Of a stretch of DNA of 64,000 nt, positions 18,878-27,666 are shown one piece after another; the stretch's first letter is position 1; every line of letters starts with the position of its first letter. The notes beneath the pieces were generated by a model that worked only from the letters and a program-made list of their open reading frames with translations, was not told where the DNA came from and did not search any database. The DNA is from Mangrovimonas sp. TPBH4. GTDB lineage: Bacteria > Bacteroidota > Bacteroidia > Flavobacteriales > Flavobacteriaceae. The position numbers and the translations under genes were made by a program. The stretch covers positions 1 through 64,000 of the forward strand of contig NZ_LBIO01000040.1 in assembly GCF_001280505.1 (NCBI RefSeq), written 5' to 3'.

Positions 18878-18958
18878 AAACACCCATTATTGGAAGACAC
18901 CATAATATCTAACTATAATGAAATGTGGCATAAATAGCTTTCCAAATAATATCCATTA

Positions 18959-19459
18959 ATGAAAACTAACATTACCAACCATATAATGACATTAGGGCTT
19001 TTGGCCATTGTTTCATCAGTATATTTTTTCAATAAAGAATCTGTTGGAGGGCTTATCTTTTTAATTTGTGGAGTTAGCTTCCTATATGCAGGTCTCCGAA
19101 GTCGTAATACCAACAAAAACATACAAACCAATGGCACCAAAACAAAGGCAAAAATTATAGATTTTGAAGAGGAACTCGCAGAAGACAACGAGGGATTTTC
19201 AAGAGTCCATCATTTTCCAATTGTAAGGTTTATGGATAGAAACGGCATTGAAACGACGCAAAAATTAAACTCCAGTGAAAATCCAAAACGACTAAATGAA
19301 CTGATTGACATTATTTATGTAAAGAAAGACAACAAATACCAAATAATGATAGACAGTGACTACTGGATGACATTTTTCCCAATGACACTTATAGTTGGTG
19401 GAATTCTATTTTCCGCAATTGGGGTTATTTGGATAATTAGCAAAATTCAAATATCCTAA
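18959..19459 (+). CDS. DUF3592 membrane protein
   Basis: The 166-residue protein has two N-terminal hydrophobic helices (about 10-25 and 30-46), a central soluble beta-rich segment (KTKAKIIDFEEE...FPIVRFMDRNGIETTQKL...IDIIYVKKDNKYQIMIDS) and a C-terminal helix (about 142-162). This layout, with an 'a-x-I-v-d' strand and a 'v-x-Y-x-P/K' turn, is that of DUF3592 proteins. Function is unknown. Confidence 0.7.
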   Translation: MKTNITNHIMTLGLLAIVSSVYFFNKESVGGLIFLICGVSFLYAGLRSRNTNKNIQTNGTKTKAKIIDFEEELAEDNEGFSRVHHFPIVRFMDRNGIETTQKLNSSENPKRLNELIDIIYVKKDNKYQIMIDSDYWMTFFPMTLIVGGILFSAIGVIWIISKIQIS

Positions 19460-19498
19460 AAGGAATTGACGTATTAGCTATCCATTAATAATACAAAA

Positions 19499-20032
19499 AT
19501 GACAAAAAAAGCATTCACACCCTTCCCAGTACTTACTACCAAAAGGTTGACCCTTCGGCAAGTGTTGATAAGCGATGTGAATGCCGTATTTGCTTTGCGT
19601 TCGGATAATGAGATCAATAAGTATTTGGACAGGCAACCCGCCAAAAACCTTGAAGACGCCAAACACTTTATTGCCAACATTACCGAAAACATCCAAAAAG
19701 GGGAAGCCCTCTATTGGGGCATTACCTTAACCGAAAGCGGCATATTTGTGGGCAGCATTTGTCTTTTTGAGTTTTCAGACCAACATAACACCTGCGAGAT
19801 AGGCTATGAACTTTTAAAAAACCACCAAGGAAAAGGGATTATGACAGAAGCTGCAAATGCCGTGATTGCCTATGCCTTCCAAACATTGTCCGTTCAAACC
19901 ATTGAGGCCAGCACCCATAAAAGCAATCAAGCTTCTATCAAACTCTTGGACAAACTCCACTTCAAAAAAGCAACAACACAAGACCCAAAAGATCCTGATT
20001 TTCTTTTGTATGTTCTTTATAAATGGGAGTAG
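19499..20032 (+). CDS. GNAT family N-acetyltransferase (RimJ/RimL type)
   Basis: The 177-residue protein opens LTTKRLTLRQVLISDVNAVF, the RimJ/RimL-type start. It has the acetyl-CoA-binding block CEIGYELLKNHQGKGIMTEA (Q-G-K-G-I) near residue 105, and NQASIKLLDKLHF near residue 145. It transfers an acetyl group from acetyl-CoA to an amine, perhaps a protein N-terminus or an antibiotic; the substrate is unknown. It starts about 40 bp after the DUF3592 gene. Confidence 0.88.
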   Translation: MTKKAFTPFPVLTTKRLTLRQVLISDVNAVFALRSDNEINKYLDRQPAKNLEDAKHFIANITENIQKGEALYWGITLTESGIFVGSICLFEFSDQHNTCEIGYELLKNHQGKGIMTEAANAVIAYAFQTLSVQTIEASTHKSNQASIKLLDKLHFKKATTQDPKDPDFLLYVLYKWE

Positions 20033-20065
20033 AGATTATGAAAGCTGTTTATATAAATACTTAAT

Positions 20066-20596
20066 ATGAGACAACTTAAAACACTAGTTAGAATAATTTG
20101 TTTTATGATACCAGTAGTAAGTATATCCCAGGAAGAGGAATATATCGTAACAAAATATGATGACACTATTTACGGAAAAGTTATAAGAGGCACCAATTAC
20201 CTTGACACTTCTGAAGTAGTTTTCAAATTTAAAAACAAAGCAGGCGATAAAATACGAATCGATGCAAGCGAAATAAAAACAATTAGATCCATCAAAGGTG
20301 TTGATGGCGACTGCTACATTACAACAATTTATGATGCGCTCTTTATAAAAAAGATTATCGATGGTAGAATAAAAGTGTATCAATTAGTTGATGGAGCCAT
20401 ATTTTATGCTTCCAAAGACGATTCTGAAATTACATCTACCGATATTGGTGAGTTCTTTTCAAGGAAAAAAGCGCATTCCCAAGTAAGACCTATGATACAA
20501 GACAATGTTGAGCTGCTGAAGGAATTTGATACGCTTCCAGGAAATCAAAAAAACATCTTTTACATCATAAACAAATACAACAGCTCTGTGTATTGA
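20066..20596 (+). CDS. Secreted protein of unknown function
   Basis: The 176-residue protein has a signal peptide (to about residue 21, VVSISQ) and a beta-rich domain beginning YIVTKYDDTIYGKVIRG, with VFKFKNKAGDKIRIDASEIKTI. This pattern recurs in many small Bacteroidetes periplasmic proteins. The C-terminal third is helical and charged. No catalytic residues are apparent. It is likely the last gene of the 18.3-20.6 kb run. Confidence 0.65.
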   Translation: MRQLKTLVRIICFMIPVVSISQEEEYIVTKYDDTIYGKVIRGTNYLDTSEVVFKFKNKAGDKIRIDASEIKTIRSIKGVDGDCYITTIYDALFIKKIIDGRIKVYQLVDGAIFYASKDDSEITSTDIGEFFSRKKAHSQVRPMIQDNVELLKEFDTLPGNQKNIFYIINKYNSSVY

Positions 20597-20685
20597 GCTA
20601 TTCCCTTATCTCATAATACCCATTCCTTAAAAAACAAAGAAATTTTTCCTTGATAGTATTTAAAATAGAACGGTCAGCACTCAAC

Positions 20686-21702
20686 TTACTGCCTAAACAC
20701 CACCGTAGTTCCCTCTTTGGTGACAGTCATCTCAATAGTTCTACCAAATATCATTGCACGGTTGTCCTTTTCATGGCCGGCAGGCATATGAAAGGCAATT
20801 GGAAAATCATAGTCGGATAGGGCATCCAAAATCAACTGTTCAATGGAAGTGCCCCAAAGCGTGGTGTTCTTTCTAAGCTTGCTCATATCACCCACCAACA
20901 CACCTTTACAGTTTTCAAAATAGCCGGCACGCTTTAAACTTTGTAGCATCCGGTCGATATGGTATTTATACTCTCCAATTTCCTCAATAAAGAGGATGTC
21001 GCCCGAGACATCGATACTTGTCTCTGAACCCAACATGGTATGCAATAAGGTGAGGTTGCCTCCTACCAAAGGGCCAACAGCTTTACCAGTCCTATTGTAT
21101 GAAGAACCTTTTAACGTATAGGACAGAGGCTCCCCAAATATCGCCTTTTTGAAACTTGCAATGGTTTCCTGAATCTCGCTTACATCCTTTTTCAAACTGA
21201 TACACATCATAGCATGAATGGACTCATATCCCAGATTATGGAATTGGTTATGCAAACCTGTGATATCACTATAGCCAATCAACCATTTGGGGTGCTGCTT
21301 AAATTTTGTATAATCCAATTTATCCACGATACGCACACTCCCATACCCTCCTTGGGCACACCAAATAGCACTAATGGTAGGATCGTCTAGAGCCTTTTGG
21401 AAATCGGCAGCCCGTTGGGCATCGGTTCCCGCAAAATGATTATCTTGACTGAACACATGATCACCTACTTTGGCATGTAGTCCCCAGCTTTCCAACAAGG
21501 TAACAGCATCCTGCACCTCCTCTTCCCTATTTTTCAATATTCCCGAAGGCGCCACTATGGCCACGGTATCCCCTGCTTTTAAGTACTCTGGCTGTATCAA
21601 TTTGTTTGGAATTTGTGAATTGGATTGCTGTGCATTACCAGTGGCCATTGCAAAGAACCACAGAGCACAACACAGATAAACTAATTGAATCTTTTTCGAC
21701 AT
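20686..21702 (-). CDS. Peptidase S66 family LD-carboxypeptidase
   Basis: The 338-residue protein has a signal peptide (to about NAQQ, residue 26) and the S66 fold. The nucleophile Ser lies in WLIGYSDITGLHNQF, the Glu in DILFIEEIGEYKYHIDRM, and the His in PIAFHMPAGHEKDNRAMIFG. S66 enzymes cleave the terminal D-amino acid from murein tetrapeptides (LdcA, recycling) or microcin-like compounds (MccF). The signal peptide argues for a periplasmic enzyme, unlike cytoplasmic E. coli LdcA. Confidence 0.9.
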   Translation of the reverse strand: MSKKIQLVYLCCALWFFAMATGNAQQSNSQIPNKLIQPEYLKAGDTVAIVAPSGILKNREEEVQDAVTLLESWGLHAKVGDHVFSQDNHFAGTDAQRAADFQKALDDPTISAIWCAQGGYGSVRIVDKLDYTKFKQHPKWLIGYSDITGLHNQFHNLGYESIHAMMCISLKKDVSEIQETIASFKKAIFGEPLSYTLKGSSYNRTGKAVGPLVGGNLTLLHTMLGSETSIDVSGDILFIEEIGEYKYHIDRMLQSLKRAGYFENCKGVLVGDMSKLRKNTTLWGTSIEQLILDALSDYDFPIAFHMPAGHEKDNRAMIFGRTIEMTVTKEGTTVVFRQ

Positions 21703-21751
21703 AGGGTAAATGTACAGTTTTCATTCCAATATCATAAATCACTTTAGAGAA

Positions 21752-21782
21752 TAAAAAAAGAGGCTTATAAGCCTCTTTTTAA
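21752..21782 (-). terminator. Terminator of the downstream lipoprotein paralog
   Basis: AAAAAGAGGCTTATAAGCCTCTTTTT forms a perfect hairpin with an A/T run on both sides, 15 bp after the stop at 21798. Confidence 0.85.
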
Positions 21783-21797
21783 ATATCTATTCAAAAA

Positions 21798-22424
21798 TTA
21801 TTTCCTTCTAGAAAATCCTTTGGTTTTGGTTACTCCTGACGGTCTTCCTTCATTTTGCCAAAAAGTGAGATCTTCAAAATACATTAACTCTCCCTCATAA
21901 CTTCCAGAAAACGCAGCCCCATCCTCGGTAGTACCCTCAAATTCTAATTTAAAGGCAGTTCCGTTCTCTAAAACTGTAAAAGTACCAGAAGTCATTTCAT
22001 AATAAGCCTCTTCTTCATCAGTTTCATAATTGTAATTTAAAAGAACATCCCCTACAAAAGTATTAGCAACTCCATAAGTTGGATCAAAAGCATAAGTACC
22101 TGGCTCTAAACCTGCTTCACTTTCTGTAAACAGTTCAAAATAAATTTCAGAATACACGTTATTTACAGCCTCAGGATAACCATCTACAATTGATATTTCA
22201 GAATCTATTAAACTCACATCAAAATTATAGACCCCACTATCAAAATATTCTCCATAGTTTAATAATGAAGCTCCTTGAATTTGGTGCTCTTCACCATTAT
22301 AAACAAGTGCATTTGTAGGATTGTTGTTATTGTTGTTGTCATTATTGTCACTGTCATCATTACCACAGTTGAACATACTTAAGCCTAAAGCCATTGCTAG
22401 TGTAAGCGAAAAAAAATTCTTCAT
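21798..22424 (-). CDS. Lipoprotein, paralog of its upstream neighbour
   Basis: The 208-residue product has a lipoprotein signal (LAMALGLSMFNC, Cys at about residue 20), then a D/N-rich linker encoded by a simple-sequence tract (22318-22365), then a beta-rich domain. It parallels the 211-residue protein encoded at 22587-23222 along its whole length: NALVYNGEEHQIQ against NVLVYDGEEYQLK, ELFTESEAGLEPGTY against ELFTENPAGLEPGTY, AFKLEFEGTTEDG against AYKLEFEGTTDEG, and the tail VTKTKGFSRRK against VTKTKGFVKRK. Function is unknown; probably an envelope protein. Confidence 0.78.
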   Translation of the reverse strand: MKNFFSLTLAMALGLSMFNCGNDDSDNNDNNNNNNPTNALVYNGEEHQIQGASLLNYGEYFDSGVYNFDVSLIDSEISIVDGYPEAVNNVYSEIYFELFTESEAGLEPGTYAFDPTYGVANTFVGDVLLNYNYETDEEEAYYEMTSGTFTVLENGTAFKLEFEGTTEDGAAFSGSYEGELMYFEDLTFWQNEGRPSGVTKTKGFSRRK

Positions 22425-22542
22425 AGTTGATTTTATTTAAAAGTTTAACATAAGTCAGCGAATATATATTTTTTCATCAATTCCTACAATTAGCTTTTTT
22501 TACTTACAAATTAGCTCTTGTAGAATTTGTTAATCTTAAAAT

Positions 22543-22570
22543 AAAAAAGAGGCCAAAAACCTCCTTTTTA
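22543..22570 (-). terminator. Terminator of the upstream lipoprotein paralog
   Basis: AAAAAGAGG-ccaaaaa-CCTCCTTTTT forms an imperfect hairpin 17 bp after the stop at 22587. Confidence 0.6.
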
Positions 22571-22586
22571 AATCTATAAGTAACTG

Positions 22587-23222
22587 TTATTTTCTTTTTA
22601 CAAATCCTTTTGTTTTGGTTACTCCTGTTGCCATTCTTCCAAACTCATCAGAATACTCAAACTCCTCCAACTCTCCTTCATAATTCCCTGAAAACTCAAG
22701 ACCTTCATCAGTGGTTCCTTCAAACTCCAATTTATAGGCAGTTCCATTCTCCAAAATAGTGAAAGACCCAGAAGTAATTTCTAGAATATAATCCTCATCA
22801 AGAAAGTCTTCAGCCATTGCATAATTAAGATTAATTACCATGTCCCCATAGTCAAACGTATTTGGCACAGATTCAATACTCGTGTAATAATAGGTTCCTG
22901 GTTCAAGTCCCGCAGGATTCTCGGTAAACAGCTCAAAACTTAAACCGGAAAAAACATTGTTCTCTGGAAAAAGTTCCTCTCCAATCATCTCATAATTAGT
23001 ATCCAATAAATAAATATTAAAAGTGTAGACACCTTCTACATCCATTTCTCCATAATTATAAATAAAACCGCTTTTCAATTGGTATTCTTCTCCATCATAT
23101 ACCAATACATTTGTCGCAGTTTCAGGTTCATTATTGTTATCATTGTCATCGCTATTGGATCCACAATTGAATACAGAAAGTCCTAGCGCCATGGCTAGCA
23201 AAAAAGATACACGTGTTTTCAT
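22587..23222 (-). CDS. Lipoprotein, paralog of its downstream neighbour
   Basis: The 211-residue product has a lipoprotein signal (LAMALGLSVFNC), a short D/N/E-rich linker, and the same beta-rich domain as the protein at 21798-22424. Each gene has its own terminator, so they are probably separate transcripts after a tandem duplication. The conserved central strands and the conserved basic C-terminus (TKTKGFVKRK) suggest a common, unidentified ligand or partner. I do not recognise the family. Confidence 0.78.
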   Translation of the reverse strand: MKTRVSFLLAMALGLSVFNCGSNSDDNDNNNEPETATNVLVYDGEEYQLKSGFIYNYGEMDVEGVYTFNIYLLDTNYEMIGEELFPENNVFSGLSFELFTENPAGLEPGTYYYTSIESVPNTFDYGDMVINLNYAMAEDFLDEDYILEITSGSFTILENGTAYKLEFEGTTDEGLEFSGNYEGELEEFEYSDEFGRMATGVTKTKGFVKRK

Positions 23223-23430
23223 AGGTTGATTTTTTAAAAGTTTTACATTTTGTAGCTAAACATATACAAAAAATAAAAACCAGCATAAATTTTTAACCTT
23301 TATTTAGGAAGTTTCCTACCTTATATTTTTTTCCTAAACCTCATTAAAATCCGTATTTTTGCCACCTATTTGAAACACTAAAACATTAGAGCCTTGTTGC
23401 CCTTGCAGCAAGTATTAAACATACAAATCC

Positions 23431-25500
23431 ATGACAGATCCTAAACGCTATACCATTACCGCAGCATTACCTTACACCAACGGCCCTATCCATATTGGCC
23501 ACTTGGCTGGTGTATACGTACCTGCTGATATTTACGCTAGATTTTTAAGACTTAACGGCAAGGATGTTGCCTTTGTATGCGGAAGTGACGAACATGGGGT
23601 ACCTATCACCATCAAGGCAAAAAAAGAAGGGGTGACACCTCAGGACGTAGTGGATAAATACCATGCCATTATCAAACAATCGTTTGAGGACTTTGGTATT
23701 TCGTTTGATAACTACAGCCGTACCTCGGCGCAAGTACATCATGAAACGGCTTCGGAATTCTTTAAAGAGTTATACAACAAAGGAGAATTTATTGAAGAAG
23801 TAACGGAGCAGTTATATGACGAGCAGGCCAATCAGTTTTTAGCAGACCGTTTTGTAACGGGAACTTGTCCAAAATGTGGTAATGAAGAAGCTTATGGCGA
23901 TCAATGTGAAAAGTGTGGCTCCAGTTTAAATGCCACGGATCTTATCAATCCTAAATCGGCCATTACTGGAAATGTGCCAACCTTGAAGCAAACCAAGCAC
24001 TGGTTTTTACCATTGGACAAGCATGAAGACTTCCTTAAGGAATGGATTTTGGAAGGTCACAAAAAAGACTGGAAACCTAATGTTTACGGACAAGTAAAAT
24101 CATGGATTGACGATGGATTACGTCCTCGTGCGGTAACGAGAGATTTGGATTGGGGAATCCCAGTACCACTACCAGATGCTGAAGGAAAGGTGTTATATGT
24201 TTGGTTTGATGCACCTATTGGGTATATCTCCGCTACCAAGGAATGGGCAGAGCGAGAAGGCAAGGATTGGGAACCGTATTGGAAAGACCAAGACACCAAG
24301 TTGGTACACTTTATTGGAAAGGACAATATTGTATTCCACTGTATCATTTTCCCAGCTATGTTAAAGGCTGAAGGCAGCTATATCCTGCCAGACAATGTAC
24401 CTGCCAATGAGTTCTTGAATTTGGAAGGCAACAAATTGTCCACCTCCAAAAACTGGGCGGTTTGGCTTCCTGAATACTTACAGGATTTCCCAGAAAAGCA
24501 GGACGTATTGCGCTACGCATTGACTGCCAATGCCCCTGAAACCAAGGACAACGATTTTACCTGGAAAGACTTTCAGGCGAGAAACAATAACGAATTGGTA
24601 GCCATTTTCGGAAACTTTATCAACCGCGTTGTGGTCTTAACCAACAAATATTATAATGGCATTGTGCCAACACCTTCAGAGTTGACTGAGATTGATGAAG
24701 AAACCTTGGCAGCCGTAAAAGCGTACCCTTCTGTAATTGCAAGTTCTATTGAACGCTACCGTTTCCGTGAGGGAAGTCAGGAGTTGATGAACTTGGCCCG
24801 TTTAGGAAATAAATATTTGGCTGATGAGGAGCCTTGGAAAGTGATCAAGGAAGATGAGGCCCGCACACAAACCATCATGTACGTAGCGCTTCAAATAGCT
24901 TCGGCTTTGGCAACTTTAAGTGAGCCGTTCTTGCCATTTACGTCAGAAAAATTGAAGAACATCCTTAATCTAGCCTCCGCAGCAGAAAGCATTTCTTGGA
25001 ATGACATCATTTCCAAAGAGGTCTTGCTTACTGCTGGACAACAAATTGGCAAGGCTGAATTGTTGTTCTCAAAAATAGAAGATCAAGACATCCAAGCCCA
25101 ATTGGACAAATTGGAAGCAAGTAAAAAGGCCAATGAAGCAGCCAATAAAACAGTAGAGCCTCAAAAGGATATTATCACTTTTGATGACTTCACCAAATTG
25201 GACCTTCGTGTAGGAACCATTTTAGAAGCCGAAAAAATGCCAAAGGCCAAAAAATTATTGGTACTAAAAGTGGATACTGGTATAGATGTAAGAACCATTG
25301 TGTCTGGTATTGCTGAAAGTTTTACACCAGAAGAAATCATAGGCAAACGTGTGACCGTATTGGTAAACTTAGCACCAAGAGCCTTGCGTGGCGTAGAAAG
25401 TGAAGGGATGATTTTAATGACCGAAACAGCCGATGGCAAATTGGTATTCGTCAACCCAGACGAAGGGCAAAACGTTACAAATGGATTGCAAATAAGTTAA
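23431..25500 (+). CDS. metG: Methionyl-tRNA synthetase
   Basis: The 689-residue protein is a full class-I MetRS. The HIGH motif is [10 protein letters not shown] (about residues 18-27). The zinc knuckle [20 protein letters not shown] lies near 145-165. The KMSKS motif appears as NKLSTSKNW near 340. The C-terminal extension [20 protein letters not shown] onward (about 580-689) is the EMAP/Trbp111 tRNA-binding domain that dimerises the enzyme. It charges tRNA-Met in the cytoplasm. A -7-like TATTTTTG lies at 23354-23361. Confidence 0.97.
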   Translation: MTDPKRYTITAALPYTNGPIHIGHLAGVYVPADIYARFLRLNGKDVAFVCGSDEHGVPITIKAKKEGVTPQDVVDKYHAIIKQSFEDFGISFDNYSRTSAQVHHETASEFFKELYNKGEFIEEVTEQLYDEQANQFLADRFVTGTCPKCGNEEAYGDQCEKCGSSLNATDLINPKSAITGNVPTLKQTKHWFLPLDKHEDFLKEWILEGHKKDWKPNVYGQVKSWIDDGLRPRAVTRDLDWGIPVPLPDAEGKVLYVWFDAPIGYISATKEWAEREGKDWEPYWKDQDTKLVHFIGKDNIVFHCIIFPAMLKAEGSYILPDNVPANEFLNLEGNKLSTSKNWAVWLPEYLQDFPEKQDVLRYALTANAPETKDNDFTWKDFQARNNNELVAIFGNFINRVVVLTNKYYNGIVPTPSELTEIDEETLAAVKAYPSVIASSIERYRFREGSQELMNLARLGNKYLADEEPWKVIKEDEARTQTIMYVALQIASALATLSEPFLPFTSEKLKNILNLASAAESISWNDIISKEVLLTAGQQIGKAELLFSKIEDQDIQAQLDKLEASKKANEAANKTVEPQKDIITFDDFTKLDLRVGTILEAEKMPKAKKLLVLKVDTGIDVRTIVSGIAESFTPEEIIGKRVTVLVNLAPRALRGVESEGMILMTETADGKLVFVNPDEGQNVTNGLQIS

Positions 25501-25512
25501 ATCTACCCTTAC

Positions 25513-26139
25513 ATGAATCACCTCAAATCTCATTGGGACACTGTTTATGATACCAAAGCAGACCCTGAATTAGGATGGTATGAACCCCATCCAGAAACCA
25601 CATTGCAGCTCATTGACAAATGCAATCTACAACCTCACGCTTCTATTTTAGCGGTTGGTGCTGGCACTAGCAATCTGATAGACGAGTTAGTCTCAAATGG
25701 GTACCACAATATCATCGCTAACGATTTAAGCGACGTAGCCTTAAACAAATTAAAAGCACGTATCAAGGAAGCATACAATCACGACTTAAATTGTATTGCA
25801 GATGACTTGACGCAACCTAAAGCACTTTTGGAACACGACCAAATAGATCTTTGGATAGACCGCGCGGTGTTGCATTTCTTTTTGACGGAAGAGGAGCAGC
25901 ACTCCTACTTTGAGCTGATCAAAAAAGTAGTTGCCAAAGGTGGCTATGTATTGATTGCCGTATTTGCTTTGGACGGGGCAGAAAAATGTTGCGGCTTACC
26001 CTTGCAACGATACAACACGGATATGCTACAGGACAAACTGGGAGCCGAATTTCAACTTTTAGAAAGTATAGACTTTACGTTCATCAATCCTTTTGGTGGT
26101 GAGCGCCCATACGTGTACACGCTTTTTAAGAGACTATAA
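25513..26139 (+). CDS. Class I SAM-dependent methyltransferase
   Basis: The 208-residue protein begins LKSHWDTVYDTKADPELGWYEPHPE, the usual start of small class-I methyltransferases. The SAM-binding motif I is ILAVGAGTSNLIDELVSNGY near residue 40, followed by the acidic IIANDLSDVALNKLK. It transfers a methyl group from SAM to an unidentified small molecule. It lies 12 bp after metG on the same strand and may be co-transcribed with it. Confidence 0.82.
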   Translation: MNHLKSHWDTVYDTKADPELGWYEPHPETTLQLIDKCNLQPHASILAVGAGTSNLIDELVSNGYHNIIANDLSDVALNKLKARIKEAYNHDLNCIADDLTQPKALLEHDQIDLWIDRAVLHFFLTEEEQHSYFELIKKVVAKGGYVLIAVFALDGAEKCCGLPLQRYNTDMLQDKLGAEFQLLESIDFTFINPFGGERPYVYTLFKRL

Positions 26140-26207
26140 ATACACTTTTTAAAAAGGATTTATCTGAAAACATGCCATTGATTTTGGTATGGTAATTGGT
26201 TAAATTA

Positions 26208-26241
26208 GAGGAGCAACTTTTCCAAAAGAAAGTTGCTCCTC
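26208..26241. promoter_or_regulatory. Strong 13-bp hairpin just before the META-domain gene
   Basis: GAGGAGCAACTTT (26208-26220) and its exact complement AAAGTTGCTCCTC (26229-26241) are separated by 8 nt. On the plus strand the stem is followed by TAAAACC, not a T run, so it is not a classical terminator for the upstream methyltransferase gene. It ends 14 nt before the start codon at 26256. It may terminate, attenuate or gate translation. Confidence 0.6.
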
Positions 26242-26255
26242 TAAAACCATTAATT

Positions 26256-26705
26256 ATGAGAACAAAAGCACTTTTCTTATTTACATGCATCCTAATGCTA
26301 ACCGCTTGCAAAAGCTCAAAACAAACCACTAGTTCCAACAATAATACAACTCCCATTTCCTTAACCGACACCCCTTGGAGATTGGTGGAATTACAGGGAC
26401 AAAAAATCACCGACATGACCCCACAACCCTATCTATACTTGGATTCCAAAACCAATCGTGCTGGAGGGAATTCAGGATGTAATGGCTTTGGCGGCAGCTA
26501 TACGCTTGAAAATGATTACAAAATCAAATTGTCTGGACTCATTTCAACAATGAAAGCCTGCCCAGACATGAGCACTGAAAAAGCCTTTTTGAAAGTTTTG
26601 GAATCTGTAGACAACTACACCATCGTCAACGGAGTTTTAAGTCTCAATAAGGCCAAAATGGCCACCATGGCAAAGTTTGAAGTCGACCAATCGGTGATGG
26701 ATTAA
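26256..26705 (+). CDS. META-domain lipoprotein (HslJ-like)
   Basis: The start is taken at ATG 26256 (MRTKALFLFTCILMLTAC), which opens a lipoprotein signal with Cys at residue 18. An earlier in-frame start at 26196 would lie within the hairpin region and add 20 residues. The mature part is a META domain: TPWRLVELQGQKI, LDSKTNRAGGNSGCNGFGGSYTLE and ISTMKACPDMSTEKAFLKVLE. This family includes HslJ, a heat-inducible lipoprotein linked to novobiocin resistance in E. coli. The exact role here is unknown. Confidence 0.83.
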   Translation: MRTKALFLFTCILMLTACKSSKQTTSSNNNTTPISLTDTPWRLVELQGQKITDMTPQPYLYLDSKTNRAGGNSGCNGFGGSYTLENDYKIKLSGLISTMKACPDMSTEKAFLKVLESVDNYTIVNGVLSLNKAKMATMAKFEVDQSVMD

Positions 26706-26758
26706 ACCACTCACCGATTAACCTATCTTAAAACAGCTAGGTATAATTACACTATATT

Positions 26759-27661
26759 TTGAAAAATTTCTGGTTCCTTTTAATTTGGCTTCCCTCTTTC
26801 TTTTGTGCGCAAAATTACGTTGATGTGCTTCAAGTTAGGTATGCCTACACCCCTCATTCTAATTTTGAAAACACCCCTAATCATACAGATGTCAACTCCT
26901 TTGAAACGGTCGCCACGGTTCCATTTCCAATCAATGAGTCTACAGCCATCATTGCCGGAGCCAACTTTACCTACAACAACCTAAAGTTATTTCCAAACGA
27001 CAGTTATTACCACCTTTACAATACCACACTAAGGTTAGGAATCAACACCAAACTTTCCGAAACATGGCAGGGTACTTTTATTGCCCTCCCCAAAATTGCT
27101 TCGGATTACCAAAACATTTCCTCAGACGATTTTTATTTAGGGGGCCTAGCCATATTCAAAAACCAACGTAAGAGCAATCTGTTTTTTAGATACGGTCTTT
27201 ACCTCTCGCAAGAGGCGTTCGGAGTTACGACGACCCCAATTTTGGGACTTTACTACCTCAGCAACAACAAGCTTTTTGAAGTTGACCTGGCTATTCCGCT
27301 TTCTGCCAATATCAATTATGCCCTACCGCATTTTAAACTAGGGGTAGATTATTTAGGAATCGAACGCAGCTACCACTTACACAGTCCAGAACAAATAAGC
27401 CGATATGTTGAACAAAACCGATTGGAGTTTGCCGGGTATATAGAGTTCAACACTTTTAACAAACAAGTTCTTTTACGAAGCAAATTGGGTTACGCCACTA
27501 ACAGACATGCGGTTTTTGACGATGACGACACCATTGGCTTAAAGGTGATTGACTTCAGAATTGATGACAAACGCACCCAATTAAATCCAAAGCTAAAAGG
27601 AAGTTTGTTCTTCAAAATTGAGGCTATTTACCGTTTTCATTTAAATTCGCAACAAAACTAA
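26759..27661 (+). CDS. DUF6268-like outer-membrane protein, TTG start
   Basis: The 300-residue product starts at a TTG codon, opening MKNFWFLLIWLPSFFCAQ, a good signal peptide; no suitable ATG exists nearby. The rest is alternating strands rich in aromatics, such as FFRYGLYLSQEAFGVTTTPILGLYY and the ending FFKIEAIYRFHLN, a typical outer-membrane beta-barrel pattern. It resembles Bacteroidetes DUF6268 proteins. Function is unknown. The tex gene starts 5 bp after its stop, suggesting co-transcription. Confidence 0.68.
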   Translation: MKNFWFLLIWLPSFFCAQNYVDVLQVRYAYTPHSNFENTPNHTDVNSFETVATVPFPINESTAIIAGANFTYNNLKLFPNDSYYHLYNTTLRLGINTKLSETWQGTFIALPKIASDYQNISSDDFYLGGLAIFKNQRKSNLFFRYGLYLSQEAFGVTTTPILGLYYLSNNKLFEVDLAIPLSANINYALPHFKLGVDYLGIERSYHLHSPEQISRYVEQNRLEFAGYIEFNTFNKQVLLRSKLGYATNRHAVFDDDDTIGLKVIDFRIDDKRTQLNPKLKGSLFFKIEAIYRFHLNSQQN

Positions 27662-27666
27662 ATATC

